DNA of 56,332 bases from a virus: positions 1 to 56,332 of IMG/VR virus record IMGVR_UViG_3300029787_000057. One strand, given 5' to 3'. Positions 5,844 through 12,778 of this stretch are shown piece by piece. Positions within the stretch are counted from its first letter, which is position 1. Each line of letters starts with the position of its first letter. The notes below the pieces were generated by a model, which saw nothing but the letters and a program-made list of their open reading frames with translations, ran no database searches and had not been told where the DNA came from. Position numbers and translations under genes: made by a program.

Positions 5844-6172
5844 AAAAAGGAATATATCTTGTTTACGAGTGGGCGATCCACACTAACTGCACAGAGATTC
5901 AGGAGGATGATGGGTCAACCTCGATTGACTATGACGGCGATTGCCAGTTTCACGATACCTATGCTGGTGTTGCTGACATTGGCAACCCCGATGAGATCAA
6001 TGTAATCGAGCTTCAAAGATCTCACAGATATGTAGAAGACGGAGATCTTATTGAGAGGTATTACGCAGTGATGGAGGAAGGCAAGCTACCAGAGTTTTTT
6101 GACGGAACGCAGATAAAAATTCCAAAAAGATTCCATGATGAGCTTAACAACTACAGGGAGAAAGCAAGTTGA
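5840..6172 (+). CDS. Hypothetical protein (110 aa)
   Basis: Begins MKKGIYLVYEWAIHTNCTEI, followed by an acidic stretch with several Asp (DDGSTSIDYDGDCQFHDTY) and strands (ADIGNPDEINVIELQR). ATG 5840 is chosen over in-frame GTG 5834 because of GAGGGGGAG just upstream. The stop overlaps the TTG of the next gene. Function unknown. Confidence 0.6.
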   Translation: MKKGIYLVYEWAIHTNCTEIQEDDGSTSIDYDGDCQFHDTYAGVADIGNPDEINVIELQRSHRYVEDGDLIERYYAVMEEGKLPEFFDGTQIKIPKRFHDELNNYREKAS

Positions 6173-6420
6173 TAATTAATTTTAAGAGTTTAGATGATGG
6201 CCTTAGTTTACTTATGAAAAGGCCAAAGAAGAAACCCGATGCTTTCTACGGCAAAGCTAATAGGCTTGCAAAAAAACTTGGCGTTGAAATCACTATCGAG
6301 AAAAACCAAGACTATGGTAATGGCTATTGGATCGAGACTGATGCCATGCAAGACGAAAGGTTTTCAAGTAGCTGGGAAGATGTCTACTACAAGTTAAGGG
6401 CAATAGAGGAGAACGAGTAA
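6169..6420 (+). CDS. Hypothetical small protein with TTG start (83 aa)
   Basis: The only plausible start is TTG 6169, overlapping the previous TGA and preceded by AGGGAGAAAGCAAG. The product is basic at first (KRPKKKPDAFYGKANRLAKK) and then strand-rich (VEITIEKNQDYGNGYWIET). It ends with AIEENE encoded by a GAGGAGAACGAG that mimics the RBS cassette used elsewhere. Function unknown. Confidence 0.55.
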   Translation: MIINFKSLDDGLSLLMKRPKKKPDAFYGKANRLAKKLGVEITIEKNQDYGNGYWIETDAMQDERFSSSWEDVYYKLRAIEENE

Positions 6421-6433
6421 AGGAGATGAGTTT

Positions 6434-7075
6434 ATGGAATGCAGGAGCTTAGACTTTGATTTGCTAGCAAAAGCAGAGGCAGAAACAAAAGCCAACGACA
6501 AAGGCTATTTTGTTAGGCAAGTTAATTACAGGGACACGATTGATTTCATACTAAATATACACTACGCAAAAAGGGTGCCATCAATCTCTTATGCCTACGG
6601 ACTATTCTATGAATCAGAATTGACCGGGGTTGTGACTTATGGAAAACCGGCTAGTAGAAATTTGTGTGAGGGAATTTGTGGTGTGGAATATTCCCCGATT
6701 GTATTTGAACTGAATCGTCTGGTTCTTAAAAACAACAAGAAAAACGAAAGCAGTTTCTTAATATCCCAAAGTTTAAAGATGTTACCAAAGCCAATGGTAA
6801 TCGTCAGCTATGCCGATACAGAACAGGATCATGTTGGTTACGTTTATCAGGCAACGAATTTTCTATTCACTGGCACTACGAAAGAACGAACAGATATGGC
6901 AAGCGAGGATGGAAAACATAGTAGACACGATCTCGGCGATCCCGATCAAAGAAAAAAAAGATGGGCAAAACACCGCTATATTTTTTTTGTGGGTAGCAAA
7001 AAGGATAAGAAAAATCTTTTAGGTAAATTGAAGTATCCAATAAAACCCTACCCAAAAAATATCGAGGGAAACTAG
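6434..7075 (+). CDS. mom: Mom-like DNA modification protein
   Basis: The 213-aa product has the pattern of phage Mu Mom-family proteins: HYAKRVPSISYAYGLF, GVVTYGKPASRNLCEG, ELNRLVLKNN, SYADTEQDHVGYVYQATNF and a C-terminal DGKHSRHDLGDP stretch. Mom proteins have a GNAT-like fold and add a carbamoylmethyl-type group to adenines, shielding phage DNA from restriction. With ardC upstream it makes a second antirestriction layer. The start is ATG 6434. The family call is from recalled motif order, and the exact modification is unknown here. Confidence 0.75.
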   Translation: MECRSLDFDLLAKAEAETKANDKGYFVRQVNYRDTIDFILNIHYAKRVPSISYAYGLFYESELTGVVTYGKPASRNLCEGICGVEYSPIVFELNRLVLKNNKKNESSFLISQSLKMLPKPMVIVSYADTEQDHVGYVYQATNFLFTGTTKERTDMASEDGKHSRHDLGDPDQRKKRWAKHRYIFFVGSKKDKKNLLGKLKYPIKPYPKNIEGN

Positions 7076-7306
7076 ATGAAAAATAAACACGGACAGACCC
7101 CGCAAGAGGTTACACGGGCAAACGTTCTGCAACAGCTACGCTTCATGGCAACAAACGAAAGTGGATATGCAGAACTAAGTCTCTACAACGAGAACACCTC
7201 GTCTTTCTTGAAAGAGGTGCGAAAGCATTACGCCAAGATCAATAACACCCTAGCTTATAAGTGGGGCATGGACGAGAACACTATTGATATGAAGGAGGTC
7301 AAATGA
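7076..7306 (+). CDS. Hypothetical small protein (76 aa)
   Basis: Starts one base after the Mom-like stop codon, with GAGGGAAACTAG as RBS. Helical and polar (QEVTRANVLQQLRFMATNES, SFLKEVRKHYAKINNTLAYK). Likely co-translated with the Mom-like gene, so an accessory role in modification is possible but unproven. Confidence 0.6.
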   Translation: MKNKHGQTPQEVTRANVLQQLRFMATNESGYAELSLYNENTSSFLKEVRKHYAKINNTLAYKWGMDENTIDMKEVK

Positions 7307-7310
7307 CGGC

Positions 7311-7565
7311 ATGGCTGAAGTAAAAAAACTCAAACGAGTTAACGAGATCGGGTTGCGATACGTTTATCAGATCCTAAAGAATGAGAGTCAATACGGCTCT
7401 GTCTATCAGGACTTTAATCAAAACGATATGGCGATCCACAACCTAGCTAAAGAAGCTGATGACAATGTGATGAGGGGCGGTAAGCCCCTCTTTACTTTGA
7501 GGGATCACGAGACTTTATCTAGGGAGGAAAAGGTTTACGAAATACCCGAACAAGGTGTTGACTAA
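7311..7565 (+). CDS. Hypothetical small protein (84 aa)
   Basis: ATG 7311 follows AAGGAGGTCAAATGACGGC. The product is MAEVKKLKRVNEIGLRYVYQ, then a segment around MRGGKPLFTLRDHETLSREE whose DNA contains a strong GC hairpin (7472-7490). Codon use continues through the hairpin, so the frame looks genuine. Function unknown. Confidence 0.55.
   Translation: MAEVKKLKRVNEIGLRYVYQILKNESQYGSVYQDFNQNDMAIHNLAKEADDNVMRGGKPLFTLRDHETLSREEKVYEIPEQGVD
7472..7498 (+). terminator. Terminator-like hairpin inside a coding sequence
   Basis: GAGGGGC (7472-7478) and GCCCCTC (7484-7490) form a perfect 7-bp stem with loop GGTAA, followed by TTTACTTT. It looks like a weak intrinsic terminator or attenuator, although it lies within the 84-aa gene. 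Confidence 0.45.
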
Positions 7566-7615
7566 CAAACAACAATCAACGAGGATACGACACATAAATA
7601 ACAGGAGAACTAAAG

Positions 7616-7945
7616 ATGGCAATGGAAATGGCAACACAAGAAGACTACGAAGCGTTGGAGATGGAACACGGCGGCACCGACTATCATAAGTATTGCATCG
7701 TCATACAGGGAAGTGATGGCGGCATGGGGATTGTAGGCGAGTTTGGCACCCCAAAAGATGCGGCAGTTTACTACAAAGAAATGATCGAGAAAGACGCAGA
7801 GCCAAATGACGTTGTAACGATTCATCCAATAACTATGGTGTCCAGACTCTATACCCCAGAAAGAAAAGACGAGCTTTTAGTTCGTAACGAGGATGGAAAC
7901 TATTACGTTGCAGACAAAGACATACACATCAACAAGGGAGAATAG
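7616..7945 (+). CDS. Hypothetical protein (109 aa)
   Basis: The 50-base gap before it and the strong AGGAGAACTAAAG RBS mark a fresh start. The product has a strand-rich core (KYCIVIQGSDGGMGIVGEFG, DVVTIHPITMVSRLY) and an acidic N-terminus. No family recognised. Confidence 0.6.
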   Translation: MAMEMATQEDYEALEMEHGGTDYHKYCIVIQGSDGGMGIVGEFGTPKDAAVYYKEMIEKDAEPNDVVTIHPITMVSRLYTPERKDELLVRNEDGNYYVADKDIHINKGE

Positions 7946-7947
7946 TG

Positions 7948-8160
7948 ATGAAAGTATTTGATATATCCGATGACCCCCAATCTATCTTAGGCCACTTGAT
8001 GAATACAGCTATGACTAGATCATGGCGCGATAAAGTCGAGCAGCAAGGATACTTACCAGAAGCAGCCGACGAGCAGATGGAACGTTTATACGGCGATCAA
8101 TGGATTGCTGCTAGAGAAAGTATCTGGCAGCAAGTGGACAACGAGATGGAGAACAAGTGA
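7948..8160 (+). CDS. Hypothetical small protein (70 aa)
   Basis: The start is ATG 7948 with AAGGGAGAATAGTG upstream. Contains MKVFDISDDPQSILGHLMNT and a helical acidic remainder (EAADEQMERLYGDQWIAARE). The stop shares a base with the next ATG. No function assigned. Confidence 0.55.
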   Translation: MKVFDISDDPQSILGHLMNTAMTRSWRDKVEQQGYLPEAADEQMERLYGDQWIAARESIWQQVDNEMENK

Positions 8161-8528
8161 TGGCGAAAGAGAAAGCAGAAGAGAGCGAGATAGCTGATCT
8201 CAAGGAGGAGATCAAAGAACTGCAAAAGTGTGTTGAGGAGATTAAAGAACTGAAAAGAAGATTGGACACACAGAAACACATTATTCAAGAGCAATACGCA
8301 TTGAGATACCGAGGCGACAAGATTGGGGATATTTTAGGAGACATATCTCTCAAGGATCTTTTAGAGATCATTATGCACCAGCGGCACAATATCGTTTTCA
8401 AACATTATCCAGCAAACGGAGATTATGGTTATCTGATTGATCTGGATTTAGATTCGTCACCATATGTCTGCCCAGATGGAGCACTGCATCTTGAATTCAG
8501 ATACTCACCCGACAACTACGAAACTTAA
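8160..8528 (+). CDS. Coiled-coil protein (122 aa)
   Basis: Residues about 5-45 form a heptad-patterned coiled coil (EIADLKEEIKELQKCVEEIK, then ELKRRLDTQKH). A globular, strand-rich half follows (NGDYGYLIDLDLDSSPYVCP, LHLEFRYSPDN). RBS is TGGAGAACAAGTG. Probably oligomeric; function unknown. Confidence 0.6.
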   Translation: MAKEKAEESEIADLKEEIKELQKCVEEIKELKRRLDTQKHIIQEQYALRYRGDKIGDILGDISLKDLLEIIMHQRHNIVFKHYPANGDYGYLIDLDLDSSPYVCPDGALHLEFRYSPDNYET

Positions 8529-8546
8529 CCAACAGGAGAACTAAAA

Positions 8547-8813
8547 ATGGAAAAACCAATAACAAAATTCTTTACTTTCAAGTCTCTAAAAGACGCTAAC
8601 GAGAAAGCAAAATCCCTCAACTTGAACAGGACTTTGAGCAAGAAGTTTTTTAAAGAGCTTGATCGTTCAAAGGTCTACCCGATTAGCTTCACGATGACTC
8701 ATAACGATGATCAAGTGAGGGTTCGTTTTGTTCATGATGAGCATGGCACTGAACTAAGCGCGGCTTGGATTGATATGACGTTTGAAGATTTTTTCGCATT
8801 ACCATCAGCATAG
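8547..8813 (+). CDS. Hypothetical small protein (88 aa)
   Basis: RBS is AGGAGAACTAAAA. Starts MEKPITKFFTFKSLKDANEK; the middle has strands (VYPISFTMTHNDDQVRVRFV) and the end is acidic and aromatic (MTFEDFFALPSA). No family recognised. Confidence 0.6.
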   Translation: MEKPITKFFTFKSLKDANEKAKSLNLNRTLSKKFFKELDRSKVYPISFTMTHNDDQVRVRFVHDEHGTELSAAWIDMTFEDFFALPSA

Positions 8814-8825
8814 GAGAATTAAGTG

Positions 8826-9101
8826 ATGAACTTATTTAAAGCACCGATTATGTTTTCTTTAACCATTGATGAGATAGAACTTCTCATGGATGTTTTGAAC
8901 AGGGCCGAGAGTGATCTGAGCGGAGTGGCAGATGTGCCAGAACGTGATGATGGCATAGAGGGATACGCCGAGTATGCCCTGATTACTATGCACTCTAGGT
9001 TGACGAGCCTCTTAAGTAAGCTTGAGGATCAATCTGGTTTGGATTGGGAGTTTGACGTAGCGACTCAAAGATACTTTCATGTCCAAGATACTGGAGTGTG
9101 A
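8826..9101 (+). CDS. Hypothetical helical protein (91 aa)
   Basis: The start is ATG 8826 behind AGGAGAATTAAGTG; the in-frame GTG 8823 is less likely. Helical pattern: SLTIDEIELLMDVLNRAES and YALITMHSRLTSLLSKLED. The TIDEIELLM opening resembles the next gene product (TLTDDQVISLIECV), so the pair may be distant duplicates. Confidence 0.6.
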   Translation: MNLFKAPIMFSLTIDEIELLMDVLNRAESDLSGVADVPERDDGIEGYAEYALITMHSRLTSLLSKLEDQSGLDWEFDVATQRYFHVQDTGV

Positions 9102-9102
9102 T

Positions 9103-9285
9103 ATGAAAACTAGAGAGCTAACCCTAACCGACGATCAGGTTATTTCTTTGATTGAATGTGTCAGGTTTGGAATCAACTCAAAAGACATGGAACTCTTTGA
9201 GAATGATCTATCTGATATTAAATCCGAGTTAGAAGTGATCCTGCGATTCATGGAAGCAGATCGCAAAGAGATTGTGTCGGCATAA
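9103..9285 (+). CDS. Hypothetical helical protein (60 aa)
   Basis: The start is ATG 9103 (MKTRELTLTDDQVISLIECV), one base after the previous stop; an upstream in-frame ATG at 9079 lies inside the preceding gene. Two helices, acidic. Similar in layout to the gene before it. Last gene of the first early block. Confidence 0.5.
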   Translation: MKTRELTLTDDQVISLIECVRFGINSKDMELFENDLSDIKSELEVILRFMEADRKEIVSA

Positions 9286-9403
9286 AACCCAAGGCCAGCG
9301 GAGAGGTCAGGGGGTTCTCACAATACTACGGTGTTGTTTCTAGTGAAACAGGAGAGATGAAGTGGATCCGACTAACATCATCCCAATCTCTCCATTCTCC
9401 GCA
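9286..9403. terminator. Convergent intergenic region with hairpins
   Basis: Lies between convergent genes. ACAATAC/GTGTTGT (9320-9326/9331-9337) is a 7-bp hairpin closed by a stable cUACGg tetraloop and followed by TTTC. GGAGAGAT/ATCTCTCC (9351-9358/9386-9393) is a perfect 8-bp inverted repeat with a 27-nt loop. Together they probably stop transcription from both sides. AGGTCAGGGGG at 9304-9314 recurs in the other convergent gap near 17.4 kb. Confidence 0.5.
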
Positions 9404-9892
9404 CTAACCTACCCTTAAATATCTGCGATCAATAAGATCTAGACCCACCTTCAAAATGAGCAGCTCGTCAGCATTTACAGGGCGATCATCACACACAACA
9501 TTGACTACCATCTCAGCACCCGACCGACCGATCTCTCCACTCATCAGGTTCATGATTCTGGAAAGCTTCAGTATCCCGTAGTTATATATATCCTTTGACC
9601 CACCACCACCAACTGCCATCAGGTTTGGAGTCTTTACAAACAGACCAGCATTAACGGCAACGGTCAGTAGATACTCTGCTGCTTTGTGCTGATTCATGTC
9701 TATGTAATCATCCAGCAACAAGCGATCAATCATCTTCTGATCGGCAACCCTAGCTCTACCTATCGCCTCACCTTCAGGCTCTTCTAGTATTACCTCGTGC
9801 TTTTTGTGGAGTTCTAGACTTCCAATGTCATTAAAAGTCCCACTCGTTTTCCGTTTCTTGGAAACTTCGCACCCCCTTAATATCAGGAACAC
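9404..9892 (-). CDS. Hypothetical phage protein (162 aa)
   Basis: Downstream of and overlapping the primase-helicase gene by 62 bases in another frame. The central part ARVADQKMIDRLLLDDYIDM then NQHKAAEYLLTVAVNAGLFV is a helical pattern I recall from uncharacterised phage proteins near replication genes. The start at 9892 is uncertain because few in-frame start codons exist. Function unknown. Confidence 0.6.
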   Translation of the reverse strand: MFLILRGCEVSKKRKTSGTFNDIGSLELHKKHEVILEEPEGEAIGRARVADQKMIDRLLLDDYIDMNQHKAAEYLLTVAVNAGLFVKTPNLMAVGGGGSKDIYNYGILKLSRIMNLMSGEIGRSGAEMVVNVVCDDRPVNADELLILKVGLDLIDRRYLRVG

Positions 9893-11579
9893 TTACCACA
9901 TTCGGCTCGTAGTATCTGCCATTAATGAAATTATAGTGTAACTCGCCCATCCCAACTGATCCAACCCATTTAAATCTGCTCTTCCAGCAGTGAACCTCAA
10001 TGTGCTCGTCTTCTCTATGGACTGTGATCCCACAATCTGCTTTGGCAAACCATGCCGCACTACCCGATATGTGATTGCCGTTTGGTATTGGGAACTTCCC
10101 CGAATCATTCGCTCTCATTTTTGCTGGATGTGCCACAAACCAAATATGCAAGTCATGAGATCTAGCAAACGTAACCATGCGAGTTAGCATTTCAGATATG
10201 GATTGATGCTCGTTCTCTGTAGCTACTTGGGCTATGTAATTGTATGGATCAACAATCAAACCCCTGCATCCTAGTCGCAGCACTGCTGACTTAGTGCGAT
10301 CAATGATTGACTCTATCGTTGACGGCTCTCCATCTCGGCTATCAAGAAATGCAAAATGATTGTTAACCCATTGTTTCGCTTGTGTTTTTTCATCGTCACT
10401 CATTCTCTGATGAGCACCATCAAAGAACGGTTTGCCGATATACTTCTCAGCTAGTTTTATAATGTGAAGTGCTGGGGGATTCTCAAAGGAGGCAACAGCA
10501 AACTTCCAATCATGATCTAATGCTAGGTTGACCATAACGGCATCAACCCACTCAGACTTACCTGATCCCGGTTGACCAGTGACAACCGTTAACTGTCCCG
10601 GCAAGACCGTGTAAATATCATCAAGACATCTGAAGCCAGTGGACTTACCGCCCATCAATCCCTTCTCGTAAAGAAAGTCTACATCCTCAGAGTAATCGTT
10701 GGCAGAATACACACCGACCAGTGGCACCGGCTCTGCTTGATCTATGCAATCAGATAATATTTCTTTCCCAAGATTAACGAGTATGTCGTTTGGATCTTTG
10801 GATCCTTCTGGATACTGCACCCGATAGCATTTAGCTCTACCGACTCGACGCTGTATCTCTTCAGCCAAAGCTTCTCCCGGCTCGTCGTTATCAACTGCCA
10901 ACACAATCTTTTCTGTTTGTTCTAGTAAATCTTTTGCAGCCCATAGATATGCAAACTTGCGATCTTCACTAGGCTCAACTTTACGATTGGATACCTTTTG
11001 TGGTGCTCCGTTGGGTACGCTTACTACGAGCGTGTCTGAGTCGGTTATAGAGCTTTTGATAGCTAGGACATCTATCTCCCCCTCAGTGATCACAATACGC
11101 TTATACGGCTCTTCACGCAGCTTCTTAGGCATCCAAAATGTTCTTGCTGCACCGTCTTGAGTAAAGAACTTGAAGTTAGTAGATCTCCACTTGATCGCTT
11201 CGTTGTCTTCATAGACGAATCCGATAGCTTGCATCTCGCCCTCATTGTGAAAATATTTAGTGCCAGATACGATCCGATAATCTTTTACGTCTTGGTAGTC
11301 TATCCCTCTCGTTTCTAAGTATTCTTTTATCATCCCCTCATCACTTTTCTTTGGCACCGAGATCGCTGTTACAGGACTCTTCCATACTGGTGCTCCACCC
11401 TTCTTGGCAGCACCCGATAGGCCACAGTGCCAACACTGATATAACACTCGATCAACCTCAACAGTGATCTGTAAATCACTCCTACGTTTCTTCCTGTCAT
11501 TGCTACACATGGGGCAGGGAACACGTTTCGTTTCTGTGTGAGAGGTGACAAATGCCTTTAGGTCTTCTTCGTTCATCAT
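9831..11579 (-). CDS. Bifunctional DNA primase-helicase
   Basis: The 582-aa product is arranged like T7 gp4. An N-terminal zinc finger (Cys22 and Cys25 in CPMC, Cys49 and Cys52 in CWHC) is followed by a TOPRIM primase domain (IVITEGEIDVLAIKSS, later VLAVDNDEPGEALAEEI). The C-terminal DnaB/RecA-type helicase has Walker A TGQPGSGKS and Walker B-like RGLIVDPYNYI. It would unwind DNA and lay primers at the fork. No phage DNA polymerase is present, so it presumably works with host polymerase. A four-site operator array lies upstream. Confidence 0.9.
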   Translation of the reverse strand: MMNEEDLKAFVTSHTETKRVPCPMCSNDRKKRRSDLQITVEVDRVLYQCWHCGLSGAAKKGGAPVWKSPVTAISVPKKSDEGMIKEYLETRGIDYQDVKDYRIVSGTKYFHNEGEMQAIGFVYEDNEAIKWRSTNFKFFTQDGAARTFWMPKKLREEPYKRIVITEGEIDVLAIKSSITDSDTLVVSVPNGAPQKVSNRKVEPSEDRKFAYLWAAKDLLEQTEKIVLAVDNDEPGEALAEEIQRRVGRAKCYRVQYPEGSKDPNDILVNLGKEILSDCIDQAEPVPLVGVYSANDYSEDVDFLYEKGLMGGKSTGFRCLDDIYTVLPGQLTVVTGQPGSGKSEWVDAVMVNLALDHDWKFAVASFENPPALHIIKLAEKYIGKPFFDGAHQRMSDDEKTQAKQWVNNHFAFLDSRDGEPSTIESIIDRTKSAVLRLGCRGLIVDPYNYIAQVATENEHQSISEMLTRMVTFARSHDLHIWFVAHPAKMRANDSGKFPIPNGNHISGSAAWFAKADCGITVHREDEHIEVHCWKSRFKWVGSVGMGELHYNFINGRYYEPNVVSVPDIKGVRSFQETENEWDF

Positions 11580-11618
11580 TTTCTTCCATTTGACTGACTG
11601 TTATTTGTGTGCTAATTG

Positions 11619-11704
11619 TTTATAGGACACGCTCATTGAGATCGTTCTCTTACTAAGTAAGAAGAGAACATTCTCATCTAGATTGTTCTCATGAGATTGT
11701 TCTC
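11619..11704 (-). promoter_or_regulatory. Helicase promoter with four-site operator array
   Basis: Four related 12-bp sites on the plus strand: GAGATCGTTCTC (11638-11649), GAGAACATTCTC (11664-11675), TAGATTGTTCTC (11679-11690), GAGATTGTTCTC (11693-11704). Each is a 5-bp inverted repeat around a 2-bp spacer or nearly so. A minus-strand -10 box TATAAA (11624-11619) puts a -35 box at 11642-11647, inside the first operator. The last sites reach into the end of the upstream gene. The 15-mer AGAGAACATTCTCAT (11663-11677) recurs at 55603-55617 upstream of terL. Confidence 0.65.
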
Positions 11705-11934
11705 CTTATTTTTTTAATAGATTGTTCTACGAGCTTTTCCGCTCTGGCACCATCCTCACTGAGAATATCTGTTGCCATGCGTTTTAATTCTTCTGTATCT
11801 AAGCCAAGTGTTTTTGCGGTAGTGCCTAGCATCTGATCATCTAGGAAAAAAGAGCAAGCGGATCGGCGGTCTTTGCTGCTCTTGGAGGTGAGGTCTTTGA
11901 AGCTACGTTCAAGGACTGCAAGCGATAGACTCAA
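11689..11934 (-). CDS. Hypothetical small phage protein (81 aa)
   Basis: The pattern SSKDRRSACSFFLDDQMLGT then TAKTLGLDTEELKRMATDIL resembles small phage proteins with an RRSA...LGLD layout and no known function. It overlaps the RusA-like gene by 26 bases. Its last codons contain parts of the operator array (the final ISKKIRR-type end is encoded by an operator). Confidence 0.6.
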   Translation of the reverse strand: MSLSLAVLERSFKDLTSKSSKDRRSACSFFLDDQMLGTTAKTLGLDTEELKRMATDILSEDGARAEKLVEQSIKKIRRTIS

Positions 11935-12274
11935 CTAGAATCTCCGCTCTAGGATTCTCTTTATCAAGACCATGATAAATATGCTTCTCTTTAATTTGGC
12001 GATCATTCTTATACGCTACCCCTTCCAGTAGATCCATGATCAGGCTTTCGTCTAGATCAGGTCTTCTGGTTGCGTAGTAGATAGTTGCTGTTAGTCTTAC
12101 ATCCCCCTCGATGAGTTCTTCTCTTTGAGGGCATTGGGCATCAAATGCTTTCTTGTAATCCAGAGCTTTCTTGGATTTCACAAACCTTGGTTTGCCACCG
12201 AAAGCCACTAACCTTCTACTGTTTGCTTTACTAGCTGGCTCTCCATATACTGTTATTTCGTAAGAGTTTGACAT
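11909..12274 (-). CDS. rusA: RusA-like Holliday junction resolvase
   Basis: The 121-aa product matches RusA family length and layout: TVYGEPASKANSRRLV near the N-terminus, then RRPDLDESLIMDLLEGVAY and KNDRQIKEKHIYHG, which carry the conserved catalytic Asp residues (D-x-D, then a later D). RusA dimers cut four-way junctions made by recombination or fork regression. First gene of the minus-strand replication unit, with its start 44 bases from a divergent plus-strand gene. Confidence 0.85.
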   Translation of the reverse strand: MSNSYEITVYGEPASKANSRRLVAFGGKPRFVKSKKALDYKKAFDAQCPQREELIEGDVRLTATIYYATRRPDLDESLIMDLLEGVAYKNDRQIKEKHIYHGLDKENPRAEILVESIACSP

Positions 12275-12318
12275 GATATGTTGGTTACTATACGATTGTC
12301 AAATAACTGGAGAACGTG
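12275..12318. promoter_or_regulatory. Short divergent promoter gap
   Basis: This 44-base gap separates the RusA-like gene (minus) from the recombination block (plus). It contains TTACTATACGATTGTCAAATAA and the RBS TGGAGAAC for the plus-strand gene. Both promoters must overlap here or lie within coding sequence; none is clear by eye. Confidence 0.3.
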
Positions 12319-12702
12319 ATGAGTAAGATTGGTAACTATGTTATTGCAATGGAGGAGGAAGGCAACTTCTTCTACAACGAAAAGGAAAAACGATATGAGC
12401 GAAGGCGTACTGAAAAGAAACGTAGATCACCCCGTCAGGGCGAAGATGCAACGTCTACCCCAGATACCATTCTCACAGATGAAATACCGAGACTGTTGGG
12501 AACTGGAAGTGGAGGAGGGTCAGTTTACGAGCAGGATCGCAGCAGTAAGGTCTTCCTACAAAAGATGGAGAGATGCAAACGAAGAGGACGAAAGGGAGTT
12601 CTCAATCGGAAAGAGCAACGATCAAGAAAACACTATCGCCGTATACTGTTACTCGGACAAGAGCCAAGAATCAGAAAGCTCTCAATCAACAGGCGTAAGT
12701 AA
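12319..12702 (+). CDS. Small basic protein, MSKIGNY type (127 aa, overlapped)
   Basis: ATG 12319 follows TGGAGAACGTG. The first about 25 residues (MSKIGNYVIAMEEEGNFFYN) look like a real phage protein start. The remainder is Arg/Lys-rich and low in protein-like pattern, and it overlaps the better-looking frame that starts at 12395. Its TAA stop overlaps the ATG of the next gene exactly. Either both frames are used, or only the start of this one is genuine. Confidence 0.45.
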   Translation: MSKIGNYVIAMEEEGNFFYNEKEKRYERRRTEKKRRSPRQGEDATSTPDTILTDEIPRLLGTGSGGGSVYEQDRSSKVFLQKMERCKRRGRKGVLNRKEQRSRKHYRRILLLGQEPRIRKLSINRRK

Positions 12703-12778
12703 TGAAGCTGACGAACAAGTTCAACTTACCGGCACCGATAGTCGCGGCGTTATCGGAGAACAACTACACCAAGGGTGA
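12395..12778 (+). CDS. Small phage protein in overlapping +1 frame (127 aa)
   Basis: ATG 12395 has AAGGA eight bases upstream. The product resembles a widespread small phage protein with a P-F-x-Q-M ... R-x-A-A-x-R ... F-S pattern (IPFSQMKYRDCWELEVEEGQ, RIAAVRSSYKRW, DEREFSIGK). It overlaps the gene at 12319 by 308 bases and the start of the next gene by 77 bases. The C-terminal part, inside the next gene, looks less protein-like. Confidence 0.55.
   Translation: MSEGVLKRNVDHPVRAKMQRLPQIPFSQMKYRDCWELEVEEGQFTSRIAAVRSSYKRWRDANEEDEREFSIGKSNDQENTIAVYCYSDKSQESESSQSTGVSNEADEQVQLTGTDSRGVIGEQLHQG

Noticed and set aside
7453-7475. CTGATGA that could be a third hammerhead core
   Set aside because: No GAAA follows after a stem II, and the sequence is coding.
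9530-9560. Reverse-strand CTGATGAG (TCATCAG at 9539)
   Set aside because: No paired stem II or GAAA follows on the minus strand.
11600-11710. LexA-type (GTTC-N7-GTTC) SOS boxes
   Set aside because: The GTTC/GAAC half-sites here and near terL are spaced 10-12 bases apart, not seven; a 12-bp inverted repeat explains them better.
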